Assembly (NCBI GenBank): GCA_027064085.1
Contig: JAMOQH010000056.1
Location: 1-15,707 of the forward strand
Reading direction: 5' to 3'
Source: a bacterium
Lineage (GTDB): Bacteria > UBP6 > JAFGXH01
Length of the DNA: 15,707 nucleotides
The position numbers and the translations under genes are program-made. Numbering within the stretch: the first letter of the stretch is position 1; each line of letters begins with the position of its first letter. The notes beneath the pieces are model-generated. The model saw only the letters and a list, made by a program, of their open reading frames with translations, was not told where the DNA came from and made no database searches. This document shows, piece by piece, positions 1-9,177 of the stretch.

Positions 1-106
1 AATGGTAGATTTAATTTCAACAACAAGGTCTTATGAGGCTAATGTATCAGTTGTTGATTCTATTAAAAAGATGGCAACACAAGCAATTTCAATTGCAAGA
101 TCTTAA
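1..106 (+). CDS. flgC: Flagellar basal-body rod protein FlgC, C-terminal end (partial)
   Basis: Only the last 34 full codons are present; the gene enters from the left edge and stops at TAA 104-106. The peptide reads MVDLISTTRSYEANVSVV and then an amphipathic helix ending in ATQAISIARS. The E/MV-(D/N)-x-I-x-x-x-R-x-YEAN pattern is the conserved C-terminal helix of flagellar axial rod proteins. The short tail after YEAN, with a small hydrophobic end, fits FlgC better than FlgG or FlgF, which usually end differently. FlgC forms part of the proximal rod in the periplasm, so the cell is probably flagellated. The stop lies 10 nt from the stop of the convergent fadH, and I see no clear terminator in that gap. 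The axial-protein family is well supported; the FlgC assignment is somewhat less sure. Confidence 0.75.
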   Translation, partial: MVDLISTTRSYEANVSVVDSIKKMATQAISIARS

Positions 107-116
107 TATACTTAAT

Positions 117-2191
<2,075 letters not shown>

Positions 2192-2194
<3 letters not shown>

Positions 2195-2220
2195 ATAACA
2201 TATAAAAAAAATAAATTCTA
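2192..2220 (-). promoter_or_regulatory. Putative fadH promoter with extended -10
   Basis: On the minus strand, TATATT (2192-2197) is preceded by TG plus one base, an extended -10 pattern. A weak -35, TAGAAT (2215-2220), lies 17 bp further upstream. Transcription would begin inside the FadR-like palindrome. The -35 is poor, so this is tentative. Confidence 0.4.
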
Positions 2221-2244
2221 GTTTTATGATATTGATAAATAATA

Positions 2245-2273
2245 TTGACAAGTTCAACTCTTATTTTTATAAT
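2245..2273 (+). promoter_or_regulatory. Consensus sigma-70 promoter for the ProRS-like operon
   Basis: TTGACA (2245-2250), a 17-bp spacer and TATAAT (2268-2273) match the sigma-70 consensus perfectly. Transcription would start near 2280. This excludes the in-frame ATG at 2226 as the main start and leaves a very short leader before the ATGs at 2286 and 2295. Confidence 0.75.
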
Positions 2274-2294
2274 GAAATATCTTTTATGGGGATT

Positions 2295-3848
2295 ATGTTA
2301 TATTCAAAAGCAATTATTAATACAAGTAGAGAAAATCTTTCTGATAGTAATGTCAAATCATATTCTCTTATGGTTAGAGCTTCTTTAATAAAAAAAATGG
2401 GCTCAACTTATTACTCATTCTTACCCTTAGGCAATAAAGTTTTCAATAATATATTAAATCTTATTAATAAAAAATTAGAAAACAATGGAGTATTAGAGGT
2501 TTCTAATGGTTATAACAATGAAACACTTCTTTATTCTATGGTAAAGCAATACATAAATAAAGTTAATGACCTACCAATTATATTGTCTTCTACAAAGGAG
2601 ATTAATAGAAAAAACAATACAAAATCAGGCTATGGCCTATTATATAACTCTTTAACTAATGTAAAAAAAATTGAATCTATCTCTTCAAATTTAAAACAAG
2701 CTAGAGAGGTTTTTAATCAAATTGCAATAGTATTTAAAGAAATATTTGCAGAATTAAATATTAAAGTTCAACCCATACAAACAGGCGAAGATAAAGCAGA
2801 AATACTAGCTTTTTTAGAATCAGGTAATACCGAGTATTTATTATGTGAACACTGTAATTACTCAGCATCAACAGAGCATATCATTCCTTATTTTCATAAA
2901 CCCTTATTACCATCTAAAAACAAAATGGAAAAAGTTTATACTCCAAATATAAAATCTATAGATGATTTATCAAAATTTTTCAATTTACCAAAATCTCATT
3001 TTATTAAAACAGTTTTTTTTGATGTTGATGGTAAAAAAGTACTCACAATTTCAAGGGGCGATAGAAGAGTTTCTGAAGATAAATTAAAAACTTTATTTGA
3101 TACTAAAAAAATAAAGCAAGAAGACTTAAGATATGTAGAAAGAGTTTTAGCATTACCTGTTGGCTTTATAGGCCCTATAGATTTAAAACACATATATATT
3201 GTAGCTGATTACTCCATAAAAGGAATGAAAGATGCAATAAGTGGAGCAAATGAATTAAATTATCATTATAAAAATGTAAATATCAAGCGAGATTTTGAAG
3301 TTGATATAATAGCAGATATTACAGAAACTGTAGGTGGAGACATTTGCCCTATTTGTAAGCAAGGTAGTTTATTTAAGGGAAATGGAATAAAACTAGCAAG
3401 TTTAGATATTGATAAAGAGGCTAATAATATTGAAGTAATAAATAATAATAAAAAACAAAATGCAATATTATCTTTTTTTGAAATTGATTTAAATAGAGTA
3501 TTTTCTATCTTAGTTCAGCAAAATAACGATAAAAAGGGTATTATTTGGCCTAAATCTATCACTCCCTATGATATTTTAATTATTCTAGTTAAAAATAATG
3601 AACTAAACACAAATGAAGTTAAAAAGTTTCAAAATGACTTAAAAAATAAAAACATTTTAATAGATGATAGAAATAAATCTATGGGTATTAAATTTAATGA
3701 TAGTGAATTGCTGGGCATTCCATATAGAATTATTATTTCTAAAAAAGCAATAGAAAACAACTTATACGAAATTACATCAAGATATAACTTAAAAACACAA
3801 AAAATGAATTATCAAGATATTATTAGTTTTATAAACAAGGAAGGATAA
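2295..3848 (+). CDS. Prolyl-tRNA synthetase-like protein lacking the aminoacylation signature
   Basis: This 517-residue relative of bacterial prolyl-tRNA synthetase (ProRS, about 570 aa) begins MLYSKAIINTSRE, like the family. The N-terminus (RASLIKK...YYSFLPLG, to about residue 46) aligns with class II motif 1. The motif 2 region, normally an FRDE, RPRFG and REF.MKDAYSF series, is replaced by EINRKNNTKSGYG and unrelated residues. Motif 3 keeps Arg401 but loses its glycines (FEIDLNRV). The inserted YbaK-like editing domain (about 214-340) keeps FIKT with Lys238, RGDRRVSEDKL (254-264) and GFIGP (290-294). The anticodon-binding domain (about 422-517) is well kept (DDRNKSMGIKF, LLGIPYRI). I infer that it cannot form Pro-tRNA and may edit mischarged tRNA-Pro in trans. 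A fast-evolving true ProRS cannot be excluded. The start rests on homology, the promoter at 2245-2273 and GGGGA at 2288; ATGs at 2286 and 2226 are alternatives. A downstream SDR gene begins 1 nt after its stop. Confidence 0.75.
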   Translation: MLYSKAIINTSRENLSDSNVKSYSLMVRASLIKKMGSTYYSFLPLGNKVFNNILNLINKKLENNGVLEVSNGYNNETLLYSMVKQYINKVNDLPIILSSTKEINRKNNTKSGYGLLYNSLTNVKKIESISSNLKQAREVFNQIAIVFKEIFAELNIKVQPIQTGEDKAEILAFLESGNTEYLLCEHCNYSASTEHIIPYFHKPLLPSKNKMEKVYTPNIKSIDDLSKFFNLPKSHFIKTVFFDVDGKKVLTISRGDRRVSEDKLKTLFDTKKIKQEDLRYVERVLALPVGFIGPIDLKHIYIVADYSIKGMKDAISGANELNYHYKNVNIKRDFEVDIIADITETVGGDICPICKQGSLFKGNGIKLASLDIDKEANNIEVINNNKKQNAILSFFEIDLNRVFSILVQQNNDKKGIIWPKSITPYDILIILVKNNELNTNEVKKFQNDLKNKNILIDDRNKSMGIKFNDSELLGIPYRIIISKKAIENNLYEITSRYNLKTQKMNYQDIISFINKEG

Positions 3849-3849
3849 T

Positions 3850-4794
3850 ATGAAAAGAGTTGCAATAACAACTAAAGATTTCCATTATGCAAATCAACTA
3901 ATAAAAGATTTATTAGAAGACGAAAGAATTGAAAAGATTGTAGTAATAGGTAAAGATTTGACTATCCCAATGATAGATAAAATTGTTTATATCGATACAC
4001 TACCATATTTCCCATTATCTACAATTTTAAAAGAGAATAAAGTTGATACTATTGTTAATTTCATGAAAATAGATGATGATACTTACTCTAGTAAAGAGGC
4101 TTATAATATAACTTTACAGTCTTTAAAAAACATAATGTCTTCAGGGGTTAGAGCAGGAGTTAAAAACTTTATTCTCTATAGCTCTGCAGTTGTTTATGGA
4201 GTAAATAAAAAGAAAAAATTGATTAGTTTTGAGCCTACTAGATTAAAAAAAGCTGGAAGTAAGTTTTATTATTCTAAATTAAGATTTGAATCTGAAAAAA
4301 TAGTTTATGAATATATGGATGAATTTCCTGAACTAAATATTAAAATAGCGAGAACATCTTTTACTTTAGGGCCAAATATTAATAATTTAATTTCTGCATA
4401 TTTAGGGCTTAAATTTATACCTATGGTTACACATTATAATCCCGAATTTCAATTTGTTCATGAAGATGATGTTGTTAGAGCATTCCACCATTTAATTTTT
4501 AATGGAGAAAAGGGAATATATAACATAGCTCCTGATAGCAGTATTTCATTAAAAGAAATATCTGAAATAATGGGGCATAAACTAGTATCTTTTCCTAAAA
4601 TATTAGCAAAACAAATAGCATTTTTAAGTTGGTATACAATGCCAAAAGTATTAAAAATACCTCCATATTCTCTTAATTTCTTTATGCACTCACTGTTAAT
4701 TAATAATGAAAGTCTTACAAAAACAGGATTTAAATTTAATTATACAACAGAGGAAACAGTTAAAGCATTTAAAAAATTTAAAGAACATTTTTAA
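3850..4794 (+). CDS. NAD-dependent epimerase/dehydratase-like (extended SDR) protein, atypical motifs
   Basis: This 314-residue protein has an extended short-chain dehydrogenase fold. Family landmarks are SSAVVYG (111-117), YYSKLRFESEKIV (Lys143 with Glu at +4), ARTSFTLGP (167-175) and QFVHEDDVVRA (201-211, the common FVHvdDva block). The usual N-terminal TGxxGxxG nucleotide loop is missing: the first strand is followed by TTKDFHYANQ. The residue four before Lys143 is Phe139 where the family has the catalytic Tyr, although Tyr140 and Tyr141 are adjacent. It may bind a nucleotide or sugar without classic redox catalysis. The substrate is unknown. The ATG is preceded by AAGGA inside the last codons of the upstream gene, with a 1-nt gap, so translation is probably coupled to the ProRS-like gene. 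The SDR fold is well supported; the activity is uncertain. Confidence 0.75.
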   Translation: MKRVAITTKDFHYANQLIKDLLEDERIEKIVVIGKDLTIPMIDKIVYIDTLPYFPLSTILKENKVDTIVNFMKIDDDTYSSKEAYNITLQSLKNIMSSGVRAGVKNFILYSSAVVYGVNKKKKLISFEPTRLKKAGSKFYYSKLRFESEKIVYEYMDEFPELNIKIARTSFTLGPNINNLISAYLGLKFIPMVTHYNPEFQFVHEDDVVRAFHHLIFNGEKGIYNIAPDSSISLKEISEIMGHKLVSFPKILAKQIAFLSWYTMPKVLKIPPYSLNFFMHSLLINNESLTKTGFKFNYTTEETVKAFKKFKEHF

Positions 4795-4803
4795 GGTTTA
4801 ATT

Positions 4804-5934
4804 TTGATTTATTTAGATAATGTATCTGGTATCCCACCATTAGAAGAAGTAAAAAATAATATTAATAAAAATTTAAGTTACTCTTACAATCCATCTTCTT
4901 CCTACTCATTAGGGCAAAAAGTTAATTCAGAAATACAAAAAACAAGAAACTTAATAGGAGATATCTTTAATATTACTCCTAATAATGTGATTTTTACATC
5001 AGGAGCAACAGAAGCTAATAATTTGGCTATATTTGGATATAAAAACAAAAGAAATACCCCCTACTCTATTGCATATTTAGGATTTGAGCATAATTCAATA
5101 ACAAAACCTCTTAAATACTTAGAAAAACAAGGCCATAGTTTAGTTAAATTGAATTATGACGATATTGTAAACAACATAGATAAAGTAGTTAATATCTTAA
5201 AAGAAAATAAAGTATCTTTTTTAGCATTAAGTCATAGTTATCCTAATATTGGTATATTATTACCTATTGAAAAAATTGTAAAAAAAATAAAAACGGAGCT
5301 TACAAGAATACACATTCATATTGATATGGCTCAATCTTTTATGAAAACAGATTTAAAAATGGCTAATATTGATTCAATTTCTATTTCAGGTCATAAAATA
5401 GGAGCATTAAAAGGAGTTGGAGCATTAATACTAAAAAATAATCAACTCATAAACCCAATAATTATGGGTGGAAAACAAAATTTTTCATTAAGAAGTGGAA
5501 CAGAAAATATTTTAGGAATTTTATCATTTAAAGATGCAATAACAGTATGGAATAATAATAAAGAGCTTTTTAAAAACAATCTTTTAGATCTAAATATATG
5601 TTTTAGAAAACAATTTAAAATTGTTTTTAGTGAGAATAAAAATGTTAAACTAATAACTCCTAGTGAAAACTATACTCGTAATATCATTACTATAGCTGTA
5701 AAGAACATACTTTCAGAGCATATTATTAGATTTTTAGATGAAAAAGAAATAATGATTTCAGCATCATCTACTTGCAGTGATTTAAATTATAAACCACCAT
5801 TTTTAGATTTAATCAATTTACCAAAAGAATTCCATAACGGAATAATAAGAGTTTCATTTTCTCCATTTAATAAAAATAGTGAAATTGATAGCTTTTTTGA
5901 GTATTTTCAAAAGGGAATAGAATATTTTAAATAA
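4804..5934 (+). CDS. Cysteine desulfurase-like class V aminotransferase (NifS/IscS family)
   Basis: This 376-residue PLP enzyme of the NifS/IscS group normally takes sulfur from L-cysteine for Fe-S clusters or thiolated tRNA. MIYLDNVSG opens as in the family. NPSSSYSLG (29-37), FTSGATEANNLAI (64-76), His96 (FEHNS), HIDMAQS with Asp174 and Gln177, SGHK with the PLP lysine Lys198, and RSGTEN (230-235) are all present. Cys324, in SASSTCSD, occupies the persulfide cysteine position. The usual NNE(I/T)G block is changed to SYPNIG (145-150), which is unusual. The start is TTG at 4804, chosen because the translated N-terminus aligns with the family; AAGG lies 7 nt upstream. It follows the SDR gene by 9 nt and is the last gene of the operon. 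Catalysis looks possible; the sulfur acceptor is unknown. A selenocysteine-lyase or other class V role is the alternative. Confidence 0.82.
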   Translation: MIYLDNVSGIPPLEEVKNNINKNLSYSYNPSSSYSLGQKVNSEIQKTRNLIGDIFNITPNNVIFTSGATEANNLAIFGYKNKRNTPYSIAYLGFEHNSITKPLKYLEKQGHSLVKLNYDDIVNNIDKVVNILKENKVSFLALSHSYPNIGILLPIEKIVKKIKTELTRIHIHIDMAQSFMKTDLKMANIDSISISGHKIGALKGVGALILKNNQLINPIIMGGKQNFSLRSGTENILGILSFKDAITVWNNNKELFKNNLLDLNICFRKQFKIVFSENKNVKLITPSENYTRNIITIAVKNILSEHIIRFLDEKEIMISASSTCSDLNYKPPFLDLINLPKEFHNGIIRVSFSPFNKNSEIDSFFEYFQKGIEYFK

Positions 5935-5937
5935 AAA

Positions 5938-5955
5938 TGAATGAATACTCACTCA
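5938..5955. promoter_or_regulatory. FadR-type operator upstream of acyl-CoA dehydrogenase
   Basis: TGAATGAATACTCACTCA matches 17 of 18 positions of the remembered FadR consensus TGAATGAnTAnTCATTCA. A further TCATTC at 5953-5958 gives a second, wider dyad with GAATGA at 5939. The site starts 3 bp after the desulfurase stop and ends 5 bp before the -35 box of the acyl-CoA dehydrogenase promoter. It resembles the site before fadH, which suggests a shared TetR-family regulator encoded elsewhere. Confidence 0.65.
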
Positions 5956-5960
5956 TTCTA

Positions 5961-5989
5961 TTGACAAATACTATCAATATATTTATCCT
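5961..5989 (+). promoter_or_regulatory. Promoter of the acyl-CoA dehydrogenase operon
   Basis: A perfect -35 TTGACA (5961-5966) is followed by a 17-bp spacer and TATCCT (5984-5989) as -10. It lies directly downstream of the FadR-like operator and about 30 bp before the translation start. Confidence 0.6.
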
Positions 5990-6019
5990 TATACAGTATA
6001 ACTATTTTAGGAGGCTAAA

Positions 6020-7804
6020 TTGGCGAGAAACATTAAAGGTGGTGATTTTTTAATGACACCAGTATTAACAGATAAAATTATGATACCAGAATATTTTACA
6101 GATGAACAAAAAATGTACTACAGAACAGCCAGAGGTTTTGTAGAGAACGAAGTGTTTCCTATTATGGATAGACTACAAGCTAAAGAAGACGGCTTAATGG
6201 CTAGTATACTAAAAAAAGCAGGAGAACAAGGTTTATTAATGGCAGATATACCAGAAAAGTATGATGGTTTAGAATTAGATAAAGTTACTTCTATGATTTT
6301 GACTGAAGGTAGTTCATTAGATTCTTCATTTTCTGTTAGTTTAGGAGCACATACAGGCATAGGAAGCTTACCCATAGTATTTTTTGGTAATGATGAACAA
6401 AAAAAGAAGTATTTACCTAAATCAGCAACAGGAGAATGGTTATTTGCTTACGCTTTAACAGAACCAGATAGTGGAAGTGATGCACTTGCAGCAAAAACTA
6501 AAGCTGTATTATCAGAAGATGGTAAATATTATATACTAAATGGAGTTAAACAATTTATTACTAATGCAGGTTTTGCAGATATTTTTATTGTATTTGCAAA
6601 AGTTGATGGAGAAAAATTTACAGGATTCATAGTAGAAAAAACTTACGATGGTGTTTCAACTGGTGCCGAAGAACATAAACTTGGTATTATTGGCTCTTCA
6701 ACAAGACAATTAATTTTGGAAGATTGTAAAGTACCCGTTGAAAATGTATTAGGAGTAATAGGCAAGGGTCATAAAATTGCTTTTAATATTCTAAATTTTG
6801 GAAGATTTAAACTTGGAGCAGCAACCGTTTCAGGTAGTAAAGCAATGATTCAACTATCTGTAGAATATGCTAAATCAAGAAAACAATTTAAAAAATATTT
6901 ACATGAATTTGGAATGATTAAAGAAAAAATTACTAATATGTATTTAAAAACATATACATCAGAAACAATGTCTTACAGAGTTGCCGGTATGATGGATGAA
7001 GAAATTCATAAAATAGATAAAAAAGACCCTGATTATACAAATAAATTTATGAAAGCAATAGAAGAATACTCTATAGAAGATTCAATTATGAAAATTATTG
7101 GTTCTGAATACTATGATGATGCAGTTAATGAAACAATGCAAATTCACGGAGGAAATGGCTATATTAATGAATATCAGATAGAAAGATATTATAGAGACAG
7201 TAGAATTAATAGGATTTTTGAAGGAACAAATGAAATTAATAGATTATTAATCCCTGGAGTTCTTTTAAAGAGAGCTATGAAAAATGAAATTCCACTACTT
7301 TCTTATGGTCAAGAAATTACAAAAATGATTAAAGCAAAATCATATCCAGAAATTGATGAAAACAATATTCTAGGCAAAGAAATCTCAGCTCTTGAAAGAG
7401 CAAAAATAATAGCCCTTATTGGAGTACAAGAAGCTGTTATGAAATACCAAATGAAACTTATAGATGAGCAAGAATTATTAAAATTAAATGCTGATGTAGT
7501 AACTGAGATATTTGTAATGGATAGCGTTATTGCAAGAGCTTTTCAAGTTCATAATGAAAATTTAAAATATAGTGATTTTCATATAAAAACTGCTCAACTT
7601 ATTGTAAATGAAGGAGTTGAGAAAGTTTTAAATAATACTCTTGAAATGTTAAGAGCAATGGTAAAAGAAGAAAAGTATCCTAAAAAAGAAGCTTTATTAA
7701 GAAGTATTTATTATAGGCCTTTTTTAAGAAATATAAAATTAAAAAGGGAAATTTGTGATACTTTAATAGACAAGGAAAAATATTTTTTAACAGAAATAAA
7801 CTAG
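6020..7804 (+). CDS. Acyl-CoA dehydrogenase, long (VLCAD/ACAD9-size) type
   Basis: This 594-residue flavoprotein catalyses the first alpha,beta-dehydrogenation step of beta-oxidation and passes electrons to ETF. The N-terminus ARNIKGGDFL matches the conserved start of the roughly 595-aa bacterial subfamily and supports the TTG start at 6020, which follows AGGAGG (6009-6014) by 5 nt. The ATG at 6053 would remove this conserved segment. The FAD-binding signature AYALTEPDSGSDA (144-156), KQFITNAG (177-184), RKQF (287-290) and IHGGNGYINE (375-384) are present. Glu401, in RIFEGTNEINR, is at the catalytic base position. Residues from about 415 on are the extra C-terminal helical domain of the long type. 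A FadR-like site and a promoter lie upstream, and the DUF2889 gene begins 7 nt after the stop. Chain-length preference cannot be read from the sequence. Confidence 0.92.
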   Translation: MARNIKGGDFLMTPVLTDKIMIPEYFTDEQKMYYRTARGFVENEVFPIMDRLQAKEDGLMASILKKAGEQGLLMADIPEKYDGLELDKVTSMILTEGSSLDSSFSVSLGAHTGIGSLPIVFFGNDEQKKKYLPKSATGEWLFAYALTEPDSGSDALAAKTKAVLSEDGKYYILNGVKQFITNAGFADIFIVFAKVDGEKFTGFIVEKTYDGVSTGAEEHKLGIIGSSTRQLILEDCKVPVENVLGVIGKGHKIAFNILNFGRFKLGAATVSGSKAMIQLSVEYAKSRKQFKKYLHEFGMIKEKITNMYLKTYTSETMSYRVAGMMDEEIHKIDKKDPDYTNKFMKAIEEYSIEDSIMKIIGSEYYDDAVNETMQIHGGNGYINEYQIERYYRDSRINRIFEGTNEINRLLIPGVLLKRAMKNEIPLLSYGQEITKMIKAKSYPEIDENNILGKEISALERAKIIALIGVQEAVMKYQMKLIDEQELLKLNADVVTEIFVMDSVIARAFQVHNENLKYSDFHIKTAQLIVNEGVEKVLNNTLEMLRAMVKEEKYPKKEALLRSIYYRPFLRNIKLKREICDTLIDKEKYFLTEIN

Positions 7805-7811
7805 GAATATT

Positions 7812-8363
7812 ATGACCTATGAAGAAATTATAGAGAAAGTAAAACATTCTCAACAAAAAATGAATAGAAGCTTAAATGTTGATATTTATACTGTAGATAA
7901 CAATAAAAAAGTTGTTACAATCTGTAAAATGCATGATGATTATCACGATTTAGAATTAGCAATTATTTTTAAAAAAGGAAGTTTTAAAATTGAAAAGATT
8001 GCTCCAAGAATGTTAAGAACGCCCTACTCTATCTGCTTACAAGCAACTGAACCATATAAAAATCTTATTGGTATATCAGCATTTGAAAGAGGAGTTTTAA
8101 AAAAAATTAAAGAACTTATCAAAAGAAATATTGGTTGTACCCACATTACAGAAATGATAGAAGTTAGCTTTAGAGCTTTATTTGCATCATTAGAAAACTT
8201 AGATGGCTCTATGTTTGATACAGGTGTTTCTTCAGAAGAGCATAGACAATTAGTTATGAGTCTTCCCGGTATGCTTAATACTTGTAAAGCTTTCAATGAA
8301 AATGATAAAAATAAAGAGTTATTAAAATCTGCAAGAGAAAAACTAACTAAATCTAATAGATAA
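7812..8363 (+). CDS. DUF2889-family protein
   Basis: This 183-residue soluble protein has no signal peptide or membrane segment. I recognise the DUF2889 pattern. There is an N-terminal beta-rich part with conserved HDDYHDLEL (41-49), then TPYSICLQA with Cys75, LIGISAFERG (85-94) and GCTHITEM (108-115). The C-terminus carries SLPGMLNTCKAF (150-161). The conserved Cys and His residues suggest a possible metal or ligand site, which is inference. The family has no established function that I know. The Shine-Dalgarno AGGA (7803-7806) overlaps the stop codon of the acyl-CoA dehydrogenase gene, so the two are probably co-transcribed and translationally coupled. That makes a role linked to acyl-CoA metabolism plausible but unproven. 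Confidence 0.75.
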   Translation: MTYEEIIEKVKHSQQKMNRSLNVDIYTVDNNKKVVTICKMHDDYHDLELAIIFKKGSFKIEKIAPRMLRTPYSICLQATEPYKNLIGISAFERGVLKKIKELIKRNIGCTHITEMIEVSFRALFASLENLDGSMFDTGVSSEEHRQLVMSLPGMLNTCKAFNENDKNKELLKSAREKLTKSNR

Positions 8364-8380
8364 TATTACTATTATTATTA

Positions 8381-8405
8381 TAGTTCATTAATTTAAACTA
8401 TTTTT
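8381..8405 (+). terminator. Weak terminator-like hairpin after the DUF2889 gene
   Basis: A 5-bp AT-rich stem, TAGTT (8381-8385) with AACTA (8396-8400), is followed directly by TTTTT (8401-8405). The stem is short and weak, so termination here is uncertain. Confidence 0.3.
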
Positions 8406-8426
8406 AATACAAAGTTAAAACATTTA

Positions 8427-8456
8427 TTGTAATTTTAAAATATAATATGATATAGT
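8427..8456 (+). promoter_or_regulatory. Possible promoter of the CoA-transferase gene
   Basis: TTGTAA (8427-8432) and TATAGT (8451-8456) are 18 bp apart. A perfect TATAAT at 8441-8446 lies in the same AT-rich stretch but has no good -35. A half site CTCATTC (8459-8465) resembles half of the FadR-like operators, without a matching second half. Some promoter is expected here because of the 121-bp gap; the exact boxes are uncertain. Confidence 0.35.
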
Positions 8457-8484
8457 TGCTCATTCTTATTTTGTAGGAGATTAA

Positions 8485-9177
8485 ATGGTAAAGTTTTATA
8501 ATAGTTCAGAAGAAGCAATTTTTGATATTGAAGATGGTGCAACTATTTTAGTAGGCGGTTTTGGGTTAACAGGAATACCTGAAAACACATTGAAAGCAGT
8601 TAATAAAAAAGAAATAAAAGATTTAACCATTGTTTCAAACACTGCTCATACAGATAAACATGGACTTGGTCCAATTTTTGAGAAAAAACAAATTAAAAAG
8701 TTTATGGCTTCTTATATTGGAGAAAATCCTATTGCAGAAAAGCAATTTTTTAATAATGAATTTGAACTAGAACTTATTCCTCAAGGTACAATAGCAGAAA
8801 GATTAAGAGCTAAAAGTGCGGGTATCCCAGCTATTTACTTAGCAGCAGGAGTTGGAACAGAAGTTTCCGAGGGTAAAGAAATCAGAATTTTTAATGGCAG
8901 GGAATATTTACTTGAAACTGCTCTAGGGGGTGATTTTGCTCTTATAAAAGCATGGAAAGCCGATAAAGAAGGTAATGTTGTTTTTAGAAAAACTGCAAGA
9001 AATTTTAATCCTGTTATGGCAAGTGCTGCAAAAATTACTATAGTTGAAGTTGAAGAAATTGTAGAAAGTGGAGAACTAGATCCAGATTTTATACATACTC
9101 CTAGTATCTATGTCGATAGAATAATTTACGGTGAAACTTTTGAAAAACCTATAGAATTTTTAACAACTAGAGACTAA
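8485..9177 (+). CDS. scoA: 3-oxoacid CoA-transferase subunit A (alpha), without adjacent beta subunit
   Basis: The 230-residue length is typical of AtoD/ScoA alpha subunits (about 220-235). The family signature DGATILVGGFGLTGIP (17-32) is complete. The later blocks LIPQGTIAERLRA, GIPAIYLAAGVGT and ALIKAWKADKEGNVVFRKTARNFNP are also characteristic. The complex moves CoA between succinyl-CoA or acetyl-CoA and 3-oxoacids or short fatty acids. The catalytic glutamate is on the beta subunit, which is normally encoded immediately downstream; here the next gene is unrelated and on the other strand. The ATG follows AGGAG (8475-8479) by 5 nt. Its 3' end overlaps the convergent gene by 4 nt. The fold assignment is firm; the partner and substrate are unknown. 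Confidence 0.9.
   Translation: MVKFYNSSEEAIFDIEDGATILVGGFGLTGIPENTLKAVNKKEIKDLTIVSNTAHTDKHGLGPIFEKKQIKKFMASYIGENPIAEKQFFNNEFELELIPQGTIAERLRAKSAGIPAIYLAAGVGTEVSEGKEIRIFNGREYLLETALGGDFALIKAWKADKEGNVVFRKTARNFNPVMASAAKITIVEVEEIVESGELDPDFIHTPSIYVDRIIYGETFEKPIEFLTTRD

Noticed and set aside
107-116. Bidirectional terminator between flgC and fadH
   Set aside because: The stops are only 10 nt apart and the AT-rich bases do not form a convincing stem with a T-run.
8459-8465. Third FadR-like operator before the CoA-transferase gene
   Set aside because: Only the half site CTCATTC is present; the other half does not match the consensus.
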